Positions 18,495 to 26,636 of a stretch of 64,000 nt of DNA are shown one piece after another (within the stretch, counting starts at the first letter, position 1; each line of letters starts with the position of its first letter). A program made the translations under genes and the position numbers. This DNA is from Bacteroides sp. GTDB lineage: Bacteria; Bacteroidota; Bacteroidia; Bacteroidales; Bacteroidaceae. The notes beneath the pieces are model-generated. The model was not told the DNA's origin, made no database searches, and saw only the letters and a list, made by a program, of their open reading frames with translations. The DNA lies in NCBI RefSeq assembly GCF_030151085.1, contig NZ_JASLER010000081.1:24367-88366 (forward strand), given 5' to 3'.

Positions 18495-19592
18495 ATGAGA
18501 ACGAATTGGAAAAAGATGTGGGCGCTTCTTGTCCTGCTGGCCCTCTTCACAGGAGTGCAAGCAGAAACGCTACAGCCTGTACAAACAGCAACGAAGGCTC
18601 AATCATTGGATACAATTGACTATAAAGTATTTGTAGCAGTTGATAAAGCTGCCGTAGAACATTGGGGAGGAAAAGAAGCCTATCAGTCCAAACTGAATAC
18701 CTTTTTCGACCAAGTAAACGATTTCTGGAACAAGGCAGGGCAGGGTAGGTTCAAGTATTATTTCCGCTATTTGCCCGACTTGCAGGTGGTCTATGATTGC
18801 TCTTCCCGTCAGTTGGAGAATGTGTACAAGCACAGTGCCGGATTCCCCAATCACGACGTACTGCTGATTATCGACTCCCTATTGGATCATGACGATGAAG
18901 AATCCGGCAAAGGCTGGTATTGTGGCGGTGGTGAGGATGATGTAACCATTGTGGTCTGCCGTAGCCGTAGCAATACGGAACATGAAGATTTGTTCGGCAT
19001 CGACTATTTTTGTCGCGGAGTGGCACACGAACTGGGACACTACCGTGGAGTGACCGACCTTTACGCCGACCGCATCCGTGAGAAGAACAACCCGGTGAAC
19101 AACATAGGTTACGAACCCGATTCTTGTGTGATGAATAATCACTATAAGACCTATAAATGGAGTTCGTATGCTGTGAATATTATCAATCACACGGCTCTCT
19201 CCAAACATCCGGCACGTGACTTCCCCGGTTTCTTCAAGCAGATGTTTCCGCAGAATCTCGAAGTTTCGGTGAAGGTAAAAGGCAGGAAGCAAAAAGGGGT
19301 ATTGTTGAGTCTATATGGTTCGCGTGCCGGGTTCAACGACCTGATAGCAACTCCTTATCGTTCCTATCAGACCGACAAACAGGGGCGGTTTCTGATAACG
19401 GGAGTTCCCGATTTGTATGATTCGCCCAAAGAACCGTTGCACACCGATAAATTGCCCTACAACCGCTGGTTCACCTTCTTGCTCGAAGCAGAGTACAAAG
19501 GAGAAAAGAAATACGTGTGGCTTCCGGAGTACGAAGTGCAGCAAACATTCTTTGAGAAGAAAGATACCTATCAGGTAGAGATTGATTTCTAA
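18495..19592 (+). CDS. Secreted putative zinc metalloprotease with HExxHxxGxxD motif
   Basis: From the ATG at 18495 the 365-aa protein has a signal peptide (MRTNWKKMWALLVLLALFTGVQA). At residues 178-188 it carries AHELGHYRGVTD, that is HExxH with a downstream Gly and Asp in the HExxHxxGxxD spacing of snapalysin-like metzincins. A possible Met-turn, DSCVMNN, lies about 35 residues later. The C-terminal part contains a prealbumin-like segment with DKQGRFLITGVPDLY. I do not recognise the family further. It begins 8 bp after the GH3 stop, so it is probably in the GH3 operon. A TTG at 18483 also opens the frame but is a poorer start. Confidence 0.75.
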   Translation: MRTNWKKMWALLVLLALFTGVQAETLQPVQTATKAQSLDTIDYKVFVAVDKAAVEHWGGKEAYQSKLNTFFDQVNDFWNKAGQGRFKYYFRYLPDLQVVYDCSSRQLENVYKHSAGFPNHDVLLIIDSLLDHDDEESGKGWYCGGGEDDVTIVVCRSRSNTEHEDLFGIDYFCRGVAHELGHYRGVTDLYADRIREKNNPVNNIGYEPDSCVMNNHYKTYKWSSYAVNIINHTALSKHPARDFPGFFKQMFPQNLEVSVKVKGRKQKGVLLSLYGSRAGFNDLIATPYRSYQTDKQGRFLITGVPDLYDSPKEPLHTDKLPYNRWFTFLLEAEYKGEKKYVWLPEYEVQQTFFEKKDTYQVEIDF

Positions 19593-19734
19593 GAGATAGA
19601 GTTTCAAGCAAGGAATTTCTTAGTAGTTTGCATTTGAATGGCAAGATAAAATGTCTTGTTATGGCTCTGCTTTTGCCTTTACTTCGAGGCTCATACTTAA
19701 AATAGAAAGGTATAATATATCAACATATTAGTTT

Positions 19735-21735
19735 ATGAAACACTTAATGAAGAAACTGTTGCCGGTTCTAATGGCTGTAGCACCTTTGTCCGTATCTGCG
19801 CAAAGTGTGTATGAATTGAAAGACCCTATGGGTAAAGTACAAGTAAATGTGAGTGTGACCGATAAAGATGTCAGCTACTCAGTGCTTCACGAAGGAGATA
19901 TCATGATTGATCAATCTCCCATATCCATGACATTGACGGATGGTACAGCTTTTGGTATCAACCCCAAAGTAAGGAAAACAAGCCAGCGTTCGGTAAACGA
20001 AACGATTTATCCTCCTGTTTACAAAAAGAAATCAATCGAAGATCGGTTCAATGAACTGACTATTGACTTCCGAGGCGGTTATAGCCTTGTATTCAGAGCA
20101 TACGAAGACGGTGCCACCTATCGTTTCGTTTCGAAGCTGAAAAAGCCCTTTATGGTAGCGAGCGAACAAGCCACTTTCTGCTTCCCCAATGATGCGAAAG
20201 TATATGTTGCTTCTCCGAAAGGCCGTATGAATGAAGGTAAAAAAGATTCTTTCTACAGTTCCTTCCAGAACACGTACCTGCAAACGAACCTATCGGCATG
20301 GAGCAAAGACGAAATCGCTTTCCTGCCTGCACTGGTCGAGGGCAAGAATCAGAAGAAAATATGTATCACTGAAGCCGATCTATTGAACTACCCGGGTATG
20401 TATGTAAGAAGTGGAGCGAGTGGCGCCTCGTTCGAAGGTGTATTTGCCGCCTACCCCAAGAAGATAGTCGACGAAGTGCGCGGACTGAAAGGCGTAGTGA
20501 AAGAGCGTGAACCATTCATTGCCAAAGTAGACGGTGCAACAGCTTTCCCTTGGCGTGTTATGGTGATTTCGAAGAATGATGCCGAGTTGTTGTGTAGCGA
20601 TATGGTTTACAAACTTGCCACTCCTGCCCAGCCTGCCGACTACTCTTGGATTAAGCCCGGCAAAGTGGCTTGGGACTGGTGGAACGACTGGAACATCTTC
20701 AACGTAGATTTCCGCGCAGGCATCAACAATGAGACTTATAAATATTACATTGATTTCGCCTCCAAGTTCGGCATTGAATACGTTATTTTAGACGAAGGAT
20801 GGGCAGTGCCTGGCGAGGCCGATTTGTTCAAAGTGATTCCTGAGATTGATTTGAAAGAGCTTATCAGCTATGCTAAAAGCAAGAATGTAGATTTGATATT
20901 GTGGGCAGGTTACCGTGCTTTCGAGAAAGACATGGATAACGTCTGCAAGCACTATGCCGCAATGGGCATCAAAGGCTTCAAGATAGACTTCATGGACCGT
21001 GACGACCAATTGGTAGTCGACTTCAACCACAAAGCTGCTCAGGCGGGGGCGAAGTATAAACTGCTGATCGACCTGCATGGAACCTTCAAACCTACCGGAT
21101 TGCAACGTACCTATCCCAATACCATTAATTTCGAAGGAGTACATGGATTGGAAGAACTGAAATGGGCGGAACCGGGAACGGATCAGGTAGTTTATGACGT
21201 TACAGCGCCTTTCATCCGCATGGTGGCAGGTCCGCTTGACTATACACAAGGAGCGATGAACAACGTCATCATGAAAAACTTCCACGCCGTCTATACCGAA
21301 CCGATGAGCCAAGGAACCCGTTGTCGGCAACTAGCGCTTTACACCATTTTTGATTCTCCGGTCAATATGTTGTGCGATGCACCCACCAATTACCTTAAAG
21401 AAGAAGAGTGCACCAAGTTCATTGTTGGCATTCCCACCGTGTGGGAGAAAACGCTTCCTATTAGCGGAAAGGTAGGCGAATACATCGTCATGGCTCGCCA
21501 AAAAGGTGATACTTGGTATGTAGGCGGCTTGACTGACTGGACGGCACGTGATGTTGAAGTCGACTTGTCATTCTTGGGCAAAGGTGAGTTTAAAGCTGAA
21601 ATCTTTAAGGATGGCATCAATGCCGATCGCGTAGGCAAAGATTATAAGCGTGAGGTACAAAGTGTATCGGCAGATAAAAAGATGAAACTACACATGGCTC
21701 CCGGAGGAGGATTTGTGGTGAAGATAACCCGATAA
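19735..21735 (+). CDS. GH97 glycosidase, probably retaining alpha-galactosidase type
   Basis: The 666-aa protein has a signal peptide ending near VSAQ, an N-terminal beta-sandwich (about 25-280), and the GH97 barrel with WDWWNDWNIFNVDF and YVILDEGWAVPGE. A C-terminal sandwich ends in MAPGGGFVVKITR. The branch-defining residues are visible: D418 in GFKIDFMDRDDQ and E473 in GVHGLEELKW, 55 residues apart. That is the spacing I recall for nucleophile and acid/base in the Bacteroides thetaiotaomicron alpha-galactosidase GH97b. The inverting SusB branch lacks this Asp. No GTACGC-type promoter was found in the 142-bp gap upstream. A clear terminator follows. Confidence 0.9.
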   Translation: MKHLMKKLLPVLMAVAPLSVSAQSVYELKDPMGKVQVNVSVTDKDVSYSVLHEGDIMIDQSPISMTLTDGTAFGINPKVRKTSQRSVNETIYPPVYKKKSIEDRFNELTIDFRGGYSLVFRAYEDGATYRFVSKLKKPFMVASEQATFCFPNDAKVYVASPKGRMNEGKKDSFYSSFQNTYLQTNLSAWSKDEIAFLPALVEGKNQKKICITEADLLNYPGMYVRSGASGASFEGVFAAYPKKIVDEVRGLKGVVKEREPFIAKVDGATAFPWRVMVISKNDAELLCSDMVYKLATPAQPADYSWIKPGKVAWDWWNDWNIFNVDFRAGINNETYKYYIDFASKFGIEYVILDEGWAVPGEADLFKVIPEIDLKELISYAKSKNVDLILWAGYRAFEKDMDNVCKHYAAMGIKGFKIDFMDRDDQLVVDFNHKAAQAGAKYKLLIDLHGTFKPTGLQRTYPNTINFEGVHGLEELKWAEPGTDQVVYDVTAPFIRMVAGPLDYTQGAMNNVIMKNFHAVYTEPMSQGTRCRQLALYTIFDSPVNMLCDAPTNYLKEEECTKFIVGIPTVWEKTLPISGKVGEYIVMARQKGDTWYVGGLTDWTARDVEVDLSFLGKGEFKAEIFKDGINADRVGKDYKREVQSVSADKKMKLHMAPGGGFVVKITR

Positions 21736-21758
21736 GCGGGATTTATTGATAGGTTATG

Positions 21759-21795
21759 TTGCCTCTGATATGGAAAGTGTCTGTATCAGAGGCAA
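21759..21795 (+). terminator. Terminator after GH97
   Basis: TTGCCTCTGATA (21759-21770) pairs perfectly with TATCAGAGGCAA (21784-21795) across a 13-nt loop, followed by TATTATTTT. It marks the right end of PUL A. Confidence 0.85.
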
Positions 21796-21896
21796 TATTA
21801 TTTTGTATCTCCGAATTTTCTTTCTCATTCATTTGGAATCTTCCCGAATTTCATCTTACTTTGTTTATCGTTGAACTTTAAACTATAAGAAACACC

Positions 21897-22034
21897 ATGG
21901 GAAAGAGTAAAAAGAAAGTAATGCACAGCCAGAGAGAAGAGAAACAAGCTCAGAAAGTATTGTTGATTATCGGAGTTTCTGCTTTGATTTTAGTACTTGC
22001 GATGTTTGTAGGCTACTCCTTCCTGGCAAAATAA
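21897..22034 (+). CDS. 45-aa single-pass membrane protein, function unknown
   Basis: The ATG at 21897 opens a frame of 45 codons. A basic N-terminus (MGKSKKKVMHSQREEKQAQK) is followed by one hydrophobic segment, VLLIIGVSALILVLAMFVGY (about residues 21-40), and the tail SFLAK. The stop lies 8 bp before the CYTH gene, so the two are probably translated from one message. No function can be given. Confidence 0.7.
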   Translation: MGKSKKKVMHSQREEKQAQKVLLIIGVSALILVLAMFVGYSFLAK

Positions 22035-22042
22035 ATCTGGAT

Positions 22043-22513
22043 ATGCCGCAAGAGATAGAACGTAAATTTCTAGTAACGGGAGATTATAAATCACAAGCAT
22101 ACGCGCAGAGCCACATCGTGCAAGGTTACATCAGCAGTGCACGCGGAAAGACTGTGCGCGTACGCATTCGTGATACTAAAGGTTATCTCACTATTAAAGG
22201 AGCTGCTAATGCATCGGGTACCAGTCGTTATGAATGGGAAAAAGAGATTCCCCTGAATGAGGCAGAAGATTTGATGCAATTATGCGAGCCGGGTGTCATT
22301 GATAAAACCCGTTATTTGGTGCGTAGCGGCAAACATACCTTTGAAGTGGATGAATTCTATGGAGAGAATGCCGGGTTAGTAGTAGCAGAAGTGGAACTCT
22401 CTGCGGAGAATGAGTCTTTTGATAAGCCTGATTTCATTGGGCAGGAAGTAACGGGCGATGTTCGTTATTACAATTCGCAACTGATGAAACACCCTTTTAC
22501 TACGTGGGAATAA
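22043..22513 (+). CDS. CYTH-domain protein (triphosphate tunnel family)
   Basis: The 156-aa soluble protein begins MPQEIERKFLVTG, with the ExExK signature (residues 4-8) of the CYTH superfamily. It continues with alternating charged beta-strands, VRVRIRDTKGYLTIKG, YEWEKEIP, FEVDEFYGENAGLVVAEVEL, expected for the eight-stranded tunnel that binds triphosphates and divalent metal. Bacterial members include inorganic triphosphatases, but substrates vary. It sits between a small membrane protein and the MgtC-like protein in one direction with short gaps. Confidence 0.9.
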   Translation: MPQEIERKFLVTGDYKSQAYAQSHIVQGYISSARGKTVRVRIRDTKGYLTIKGAANASGTSRYEWEKEIPLNEAEDLMQLCEPGVIDKTRYLVRSGKHTFEVDEFYGENAGLVVAEVELSAENESFDKPDFIGQEVTGDVRYYNSQLMKHPFTTWE

Positions 22514-22544
22514 ACCAATCGGATGCCGTAATTGTTAAATCATT

Positions 22545-23843
22545 ATGGAGAAACTTTACGACTATCTCCCCCGAGAACTGGTTACATTTATCTTAGTTAC
22601 CATCTTCTCTTTACTGATCGGGCTTTCACAGCGGAAAATCAGCTTGAAGCGCGAAGGGGAAACCACGCTTTTCGGAACCGACCGTACTTTTACTTTTATA
22701 GGTATTTTGGGCTATCTGCTCTATATCCTTGATCCTATCAATTACCGTCTTTTTATGGGTGGTGGAGCTATTCTAGGCTTGTTGTTGGGTTTGAACTACT
22801 ACGTCAAACAATCGCAATTCCATGTATTTGGAGTCACTACCATTGTTATCGCTCTGATCACTTATTGTATTGCACCTATCGTTGCCACACAACCTTCGTG
22901 GTTCTATGTCATGGTCATTGTGACTGTGCTCACACTCACCGAGTTGAAGCATACTTTTACCGAACTGGCGCAGCGCATGAAGAATGACGAAATGATTACG
23001 CTAGCCAAATTTCTTGCTATCAGCGGTATCATCTTGCCGATGTTGCCCAATGATAACCTTATTCCCGGAATTAACCTGACGCCCTATAGCATCTGGTTGG
23101 CAACCGTCGTTGTATCGGGCATTTCTTATCTCTCTTATTTGCTGAGGCGCTATGTTTTCCGTGAATCCGGTATCTTGGTATCGGGTATTGTGGGTGGTTT
23201 GTACAGTAGTACGGCTACCATTTCCGTATTGGCACGTAAAAGCCGTAAGGCATCTCCCCAAGATGCTCCCGAGTATGTGGCGTCCATGTTGCTTGCTGTA
23301 AGTATGATGTTTCTTCGGTTCCTGATACTGATAGGCATTTTTAGTCAGGAAACACTTCACACGATCTATCCCTATCTGCTGATTATGTCGGCTGTATCGG
23401 CAGGAGTGGCCATGTTTCTTCACTTCAAGCATAAGCGGAAGTATAATTCCGGTGAATTAGAGGAGGAGGAAGACAGTAGCAATCCGCTGGAATTTAAAGT
23501 TGCACTTATATTTGCCATGCTCTTTGTGGTATTTACTATCTTGACGCATTATACGTTAGAGTATGCGGGTACAAGCGGACTGAATTTATTGTCTTTTGTA
23601 TCAGGTTTCAGTGATATTACTCCATTTATTCTGAATTTACTGCAACAAAGTACGGGCAGTGTGGCAATGCTCGTTATTACAGCTTGCACCATGCAGGCCA
23701 TAGTCAGCAATATAGCGGTGAATATGTGCTATGCACTGTTCTTTGCCGGTGGGAAAAGTGCTTTGCGTCCATGGATATTGGGCGGGTTCGGTTGTGTCAT
23801 TGCAGTCAATATTTGTTTGTTGCTATTCTTTTACTTCTTGTAA
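22545..23843 (+). CDS. MgtC/SapB-DUF4010 family membrane protein
   Basis: The 432-aa protein has around ten or more hydrophobic segments. The N-terminal MgtC/SapB-like part (VTFILVTIFSLLIGLSQR, then GTDRTFTFIGILGYLLYIL, LFMGGGAILGLLLGLNYYV) is followed by a DUF4010-like half (LLRRYVFRESGILVSGIVGGLYSS). A cytoplasmic acidic loop (ELEEEEDSSN) separates the later segments. It lies 31 bp after CYTH, probably in the same operon. The transport role of this family is not settled. Confidence 0.87.
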   Translation: MEKLYDYLPRELVTFILVTIFSLLIGLSQRKISLKREGETTLFGTDRTFTFIGILGYLLYILDPINYRLFMGGGAILGLLLGLNYYVKQSQFHVFGVTTIVIALITYCIAPIVATQPSWFYVMVIVTVLTLTELKHTFTELAQRMKNDEMITLAKFLAISGIILPMLPNDNLIPGINLTPYSIWLATVVVSGISYLSYLLRRYVFRESGILVSGIVGGLYSSTATISVLARKSRKASPQDAPEYVASMLLAVSMMFLRFLILIGIFSQETLHTIYPYLLIMSAVSAGVAMFLHFKHKRKYNSGELEEEEDSSNPLEFKVALIFAMLFVVFTILTHYTLEYAGTSGLNLLSFVSGFSDITPFILNLLQQSTGSVAMLVITACTMQAIVSNIAVNMCYALFFAGGKSALRPWILGGFGCVIAVNICLLLFFYFL

Positions 23844-23900
23844 ATCAATTGCTTTTTGCTTTTTTAACTCCGAAACTCTCGTAAATATTGGAAAAGAGGC

Positions 23901-23908
23901 TACTTTTG
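23901..23908 (+). promoter_or_regulatory. Likely -7 element of the outer-membrane protein gene
   Basis: TACTTTTG matches TAnnTTTG and lies 86 bp before the ATG at 23994. No -33 TTTG is at the normal distance. Confidence 0.4.
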
Positions 23909-23993
23909 CCGAATTCGTTGTGACAAATCCCGAACGAGAAACGTCTAATACCAAGACAATAATTTTAGAATAGTCACTAAATACAAAGACGCA

Positions 23994-26522
23994 ATGAAAA
24001 TTAAATTGATCGTGCTGCTGTGGATACTGATGTTATCCGGGCAAGCAGTGGCACAAAACACGGCAAACACTTCTTTTCAAATTAAAGGAATCTTGCTTGA
24101 TTCGCTCACCCAAGAGGGTGAACCTTATGCCACCATTAAAATTGTAAAGAAAGAAGCACCTGCAAACGCTTTGAAGATGCTGGTTACGGACATGAAAGGC
24201 CACTTCCAGGAGAAAGTGCCTGGTACGGGTAATTTTGTAATGACCATTACTTCTGTGGGGCGAAGTAATATAGTGAAGGATTTCACGGTGAAAGCAGGTG
24301 AGAAGTTGGTGGATTTCGGTACATTGTACATAACGGATGCTTCCAATGAATTGGGGCAGGTAGAAGTTATCGCTCAGAAGCCTTTGGTGAAGGCGGATAT
24401 TGACAAGATAGAATATAATGTACAGGATGACCCTGACTCTAAATCAAATACTGTATTGGAGATGCTTCGAAAAGTTCCTTTGGTAACGGTGGATGGAGAA
24501 GATAATATTAAGGTGAACGGCAGTAGCAGTTTTAAGGTACATGTCAATGGAAAGCCTAATAATATGATGAGCAACAATCCGACGGAAGTATTGAAGAGTA
24601 TGCCTGCTAATAGCATCAAGCATATTGAGGTAATTACCAATCCGGGAGCTAAGTATGATGCGGAAGGTGTGGGTGGTATCTTGAACATCGTTATGGTAGG
24701 TAGTGGCTTTGAGGGGTATACAGCCACTTTTAGCGGTAATGCCAGTAATACAGGTGTTGGTGCTAGTGCGTATGCTACCGTCAAGAAGAATAAACTGACT
24801 GTTACCGGTAATTACAGTGTAAATTATAACAATCGTCCGAAAAGCTACTCAAATGATACACGCGAGAACCTAGATGAGAAAGGCGAAACTGTAAGTCGGG
24901 TGATGAGCAACGGCTCTAGTGATAATAGCGGTACTTTTCAGCACGGTAATATTGAGGCAAGTTACGAGATCGACACGTTACGTCTACTCACCATGTCAGT
25001 CGGAATGTACGGTGGTAACAATGATGGCGATGGCATTTCGGATGCTTTCATGACGAATGCTGCTTCTAATACTCCGGTGTATAAGTATAACACACGCAAT
25101 AACAATAGTAGTTCTTGGTATTCCATTCGTGGTAATATTGACTATCAACGTACGTCTTCCAAAGTGAAGGATCGGATGTTTACCATTTCTTATAAGGTTA
25201 GCACACAACCTCAGACATCGGATGGTTATACTCATTTCTCTTACGAGAAAGATGAAATGACGGATGAATGGTTATCCTTCTTGCGCTTGAAGAATCTGCG
25301 GTCAGATGGAAAACAAAACAGTGCGGAGCATACATTCCAGGCTGATTATACAACCCCAATAGCAAAGATACATACTGTGGAGGCTGGTATGAAGTATATA
25401 ATTCGTAATAATACCAGTGAAGATTGGCGTTACGAGGCTACAGGCGATAGCTATGAATTGGATAAAGAACGCAGTAGTGATTATAAGCATCTGAACGATA
25501 TTCTTGCCGGATATTTAGGTTATTCGGTCAAGGTAAAGAAAGTCTCCCTGAAGGCAGGATTGCGTTACGAACGTACCATGCAGAATGTGAAGTACATTGT
25601 TGGAAAGGGGGATGACTTTAAGGTGAATTTCAATGACTGGGTACCTTCTGCAACTGTGGGCTATAAACTGACTGATATGTCGAATATCCGTTTAGGGTAT
25701 AATATGCGTATTTGGCGTCCGGGTATTTGGTACCTGAATCCTTACGTGAATGATGTAGATCCTACAAACATTTCAATGGGTAATCCTAATTTGGAGAGTG
25801 AAAAGAGCCATGCATTCAATCTGAGTTACAGTAACTTTACTCAAAAGTTCAATATTAATCTTTCCGCACGCTATTCGTTTAACAATAGTGGAATAGAGCG
25901 GGTTACAGAATTACTGCATTCAGGTGATAAGATTCCGGGATTGGGTACCATAGCCGAGAAAGATTTACTTTTCTCTACTTACGAGAACATTGGTCGTAGT
26001 AAAAATGGAGGTTTGAGTGCATATATCAACTGGAATGCATCAGCTAAAACACGTATTTACATGAACCTTAGTCTCGATTATTCTTATTTGAATAGTCCGG
26101 CACAAGACTTAACAAATAGTGGTTGGAGTGCTTTTGCTTATGGAGGTGTTCAGCATACTTTCCCTCTTGATATTCGTGGCAGTTTGAATCTGATGGGAGC
26201 TACTCCTTATGTTATGTTGCAAGGTAAGGGTAGTAGTTTTTATGACTACAATATTAGCGTCAACCGTTCTTTCTTGAAAGAGAAGAGACTGACACTTACC
26301 GCATTTGCTGGTAACTTCTTCCAGAAGTATATGGATAATAAAAATACGCTCGAAGGAGTAGGTTTCCGCCAAGAAAGTAATTATAAATATTCTCGTATGC
26401 GTTATGGCGTGAGCGTTAGCTACCGTATCGGCGAGTTGAAGGCAAGCGTGAAGAAAGCTGCACGTACTATCAGTAATGATGATGTGAAGAGTGGCGGCGA
26501 AGGTGGTGGTGGCGGTGAGTAA
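23994..26522 (+). CDS. Outer-membrane beta-barrel protein, TonB-receptor-like with N-terminal CarboxypepD-regulatory domain
   Basis: The 842-aa protein has a signal peptide ending in AVAQ, a carboxypeptidase-regulatory-like domain (FQIKGILLDSLTQEGEPYAT, about 25-115) and a plug-like region (ADIDKIEYNVQDDPDSKSNT to GVGGILNIVM). A barrel with many aromatic strands follows. It lacks the SusC signature EVVVVGYG and has no SusD neighbour, so it belongs to the outer-membrane beta-barrel family that is separate from PUL importers. It ends with a glycine- and glutamate-rich tail (GGEGGGGGE). Substrate unknown. Confidence 0.85.
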   Translation: MKIKLIVLLWILMLSGQAVAQNTANTSFQIKGILLDSLTQEGEPYATIKIVKKEAPANALKMLVTDMKGHFQEKVPGTGNFVMTITSVGRSNIVKDFTVKAGEKLVDFGTLYITDASNELGQVEVIAQKPLVKADIDKIEYNVQDDPDSKSNTVLEMLRKVPLVTVDGEDNIKVNGSSSFKVHVNGKPNNMMSNNPTEVLKSMPANSIKHIEVITNPGAKYDAEGVGGILNIVMVGSGFEGYTATFSGNASNTGVGASAYATVKKNKLTVTGNYSVNYNNRPKSYSNDTRENLDEKGETVSRVMSNGSSDNSGTFQHGNIEASYEIDTLRLLTMSVGMYGGNNDGDGISDAFMTNAASNTPVYKYNTRNNNSSSWYSIRGNIDYQRTSSKVKDRMFTISYKVSTQPQTSDGYTHFSYEKDEMTDEWLSFLRLKNLRSDGKQNSAEHTFQADYTTPIAKIHTVEAGMKYIIRNNTSEDWRYEATGDSYELDKERSSDYKHLNDILAGYLGYSVKVKKVSLKAGLRYERTMQNVKYIVGKGDDFKVNFNDWVPSATVGYKLTDMSNIRLGYNMRIWRPGIWYLNPYVNDVDPTNISMGNPNLESEKSHAFNLSYSNFTQKFNINLSARYSFNNSGIERVTELLHSGDKIPGLGTIAEKDLLFSTYENIGRSKNGGLSAYINWNASAKTRIYMNLSLDYSYLNSPAQDLTNSGWSAFAYGGVQHTFPLDIRGSLNLMGATPYVMLQGKGSSFYDYNISVNRSFLKEKRLTLTAFAGNFFQKYMDNKNTLEGVGFRQESNYKYSRMRYGVSVSYRIGELKASVKKAARTISNDDVKSGGEGGGGGE

Positions 26523-26545
26523 CCCTCAAGGCTAATCATATAGAG

Positions 26546-26586
26546 AAGCTGTAAGAAGAGAGTAAATTCTCCTTCTTACAGCTTCT
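26546..26586. terminator. Bidirectional terminator between convergent genes
   Basis: GAAGCTGTAAGAAG (26546-26559) pairs perfectly with CTTCTTACAGCTTC (26573-26586) around a 13-nt loop. TTTTATTTATT follows on the plus strand. It lies between the convergent ends of the outer-membrane protein gene and the metallophosphoesterase gene. Confidence 0.85.
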
Positions 26587-26636
26587 TTTATTTATTAGTA
26601 TGTCGGAACTTTCCTTTTTATTGATTAGACACTTTC

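Noticed and set aside
22160..22169. GTACGCATTC inside the CYTH gene, resembling the PUL A element
   Set aside because: It is in coding sequence with no TAnnTTTG at the 35-base offset.
26490..26522. Glycine-rich end of the outer-membrane protein as a frameshift product
   Set aside because: The GGEGGGGGE tail is in frame right up to the stop and codon use is even; taken as genuine.
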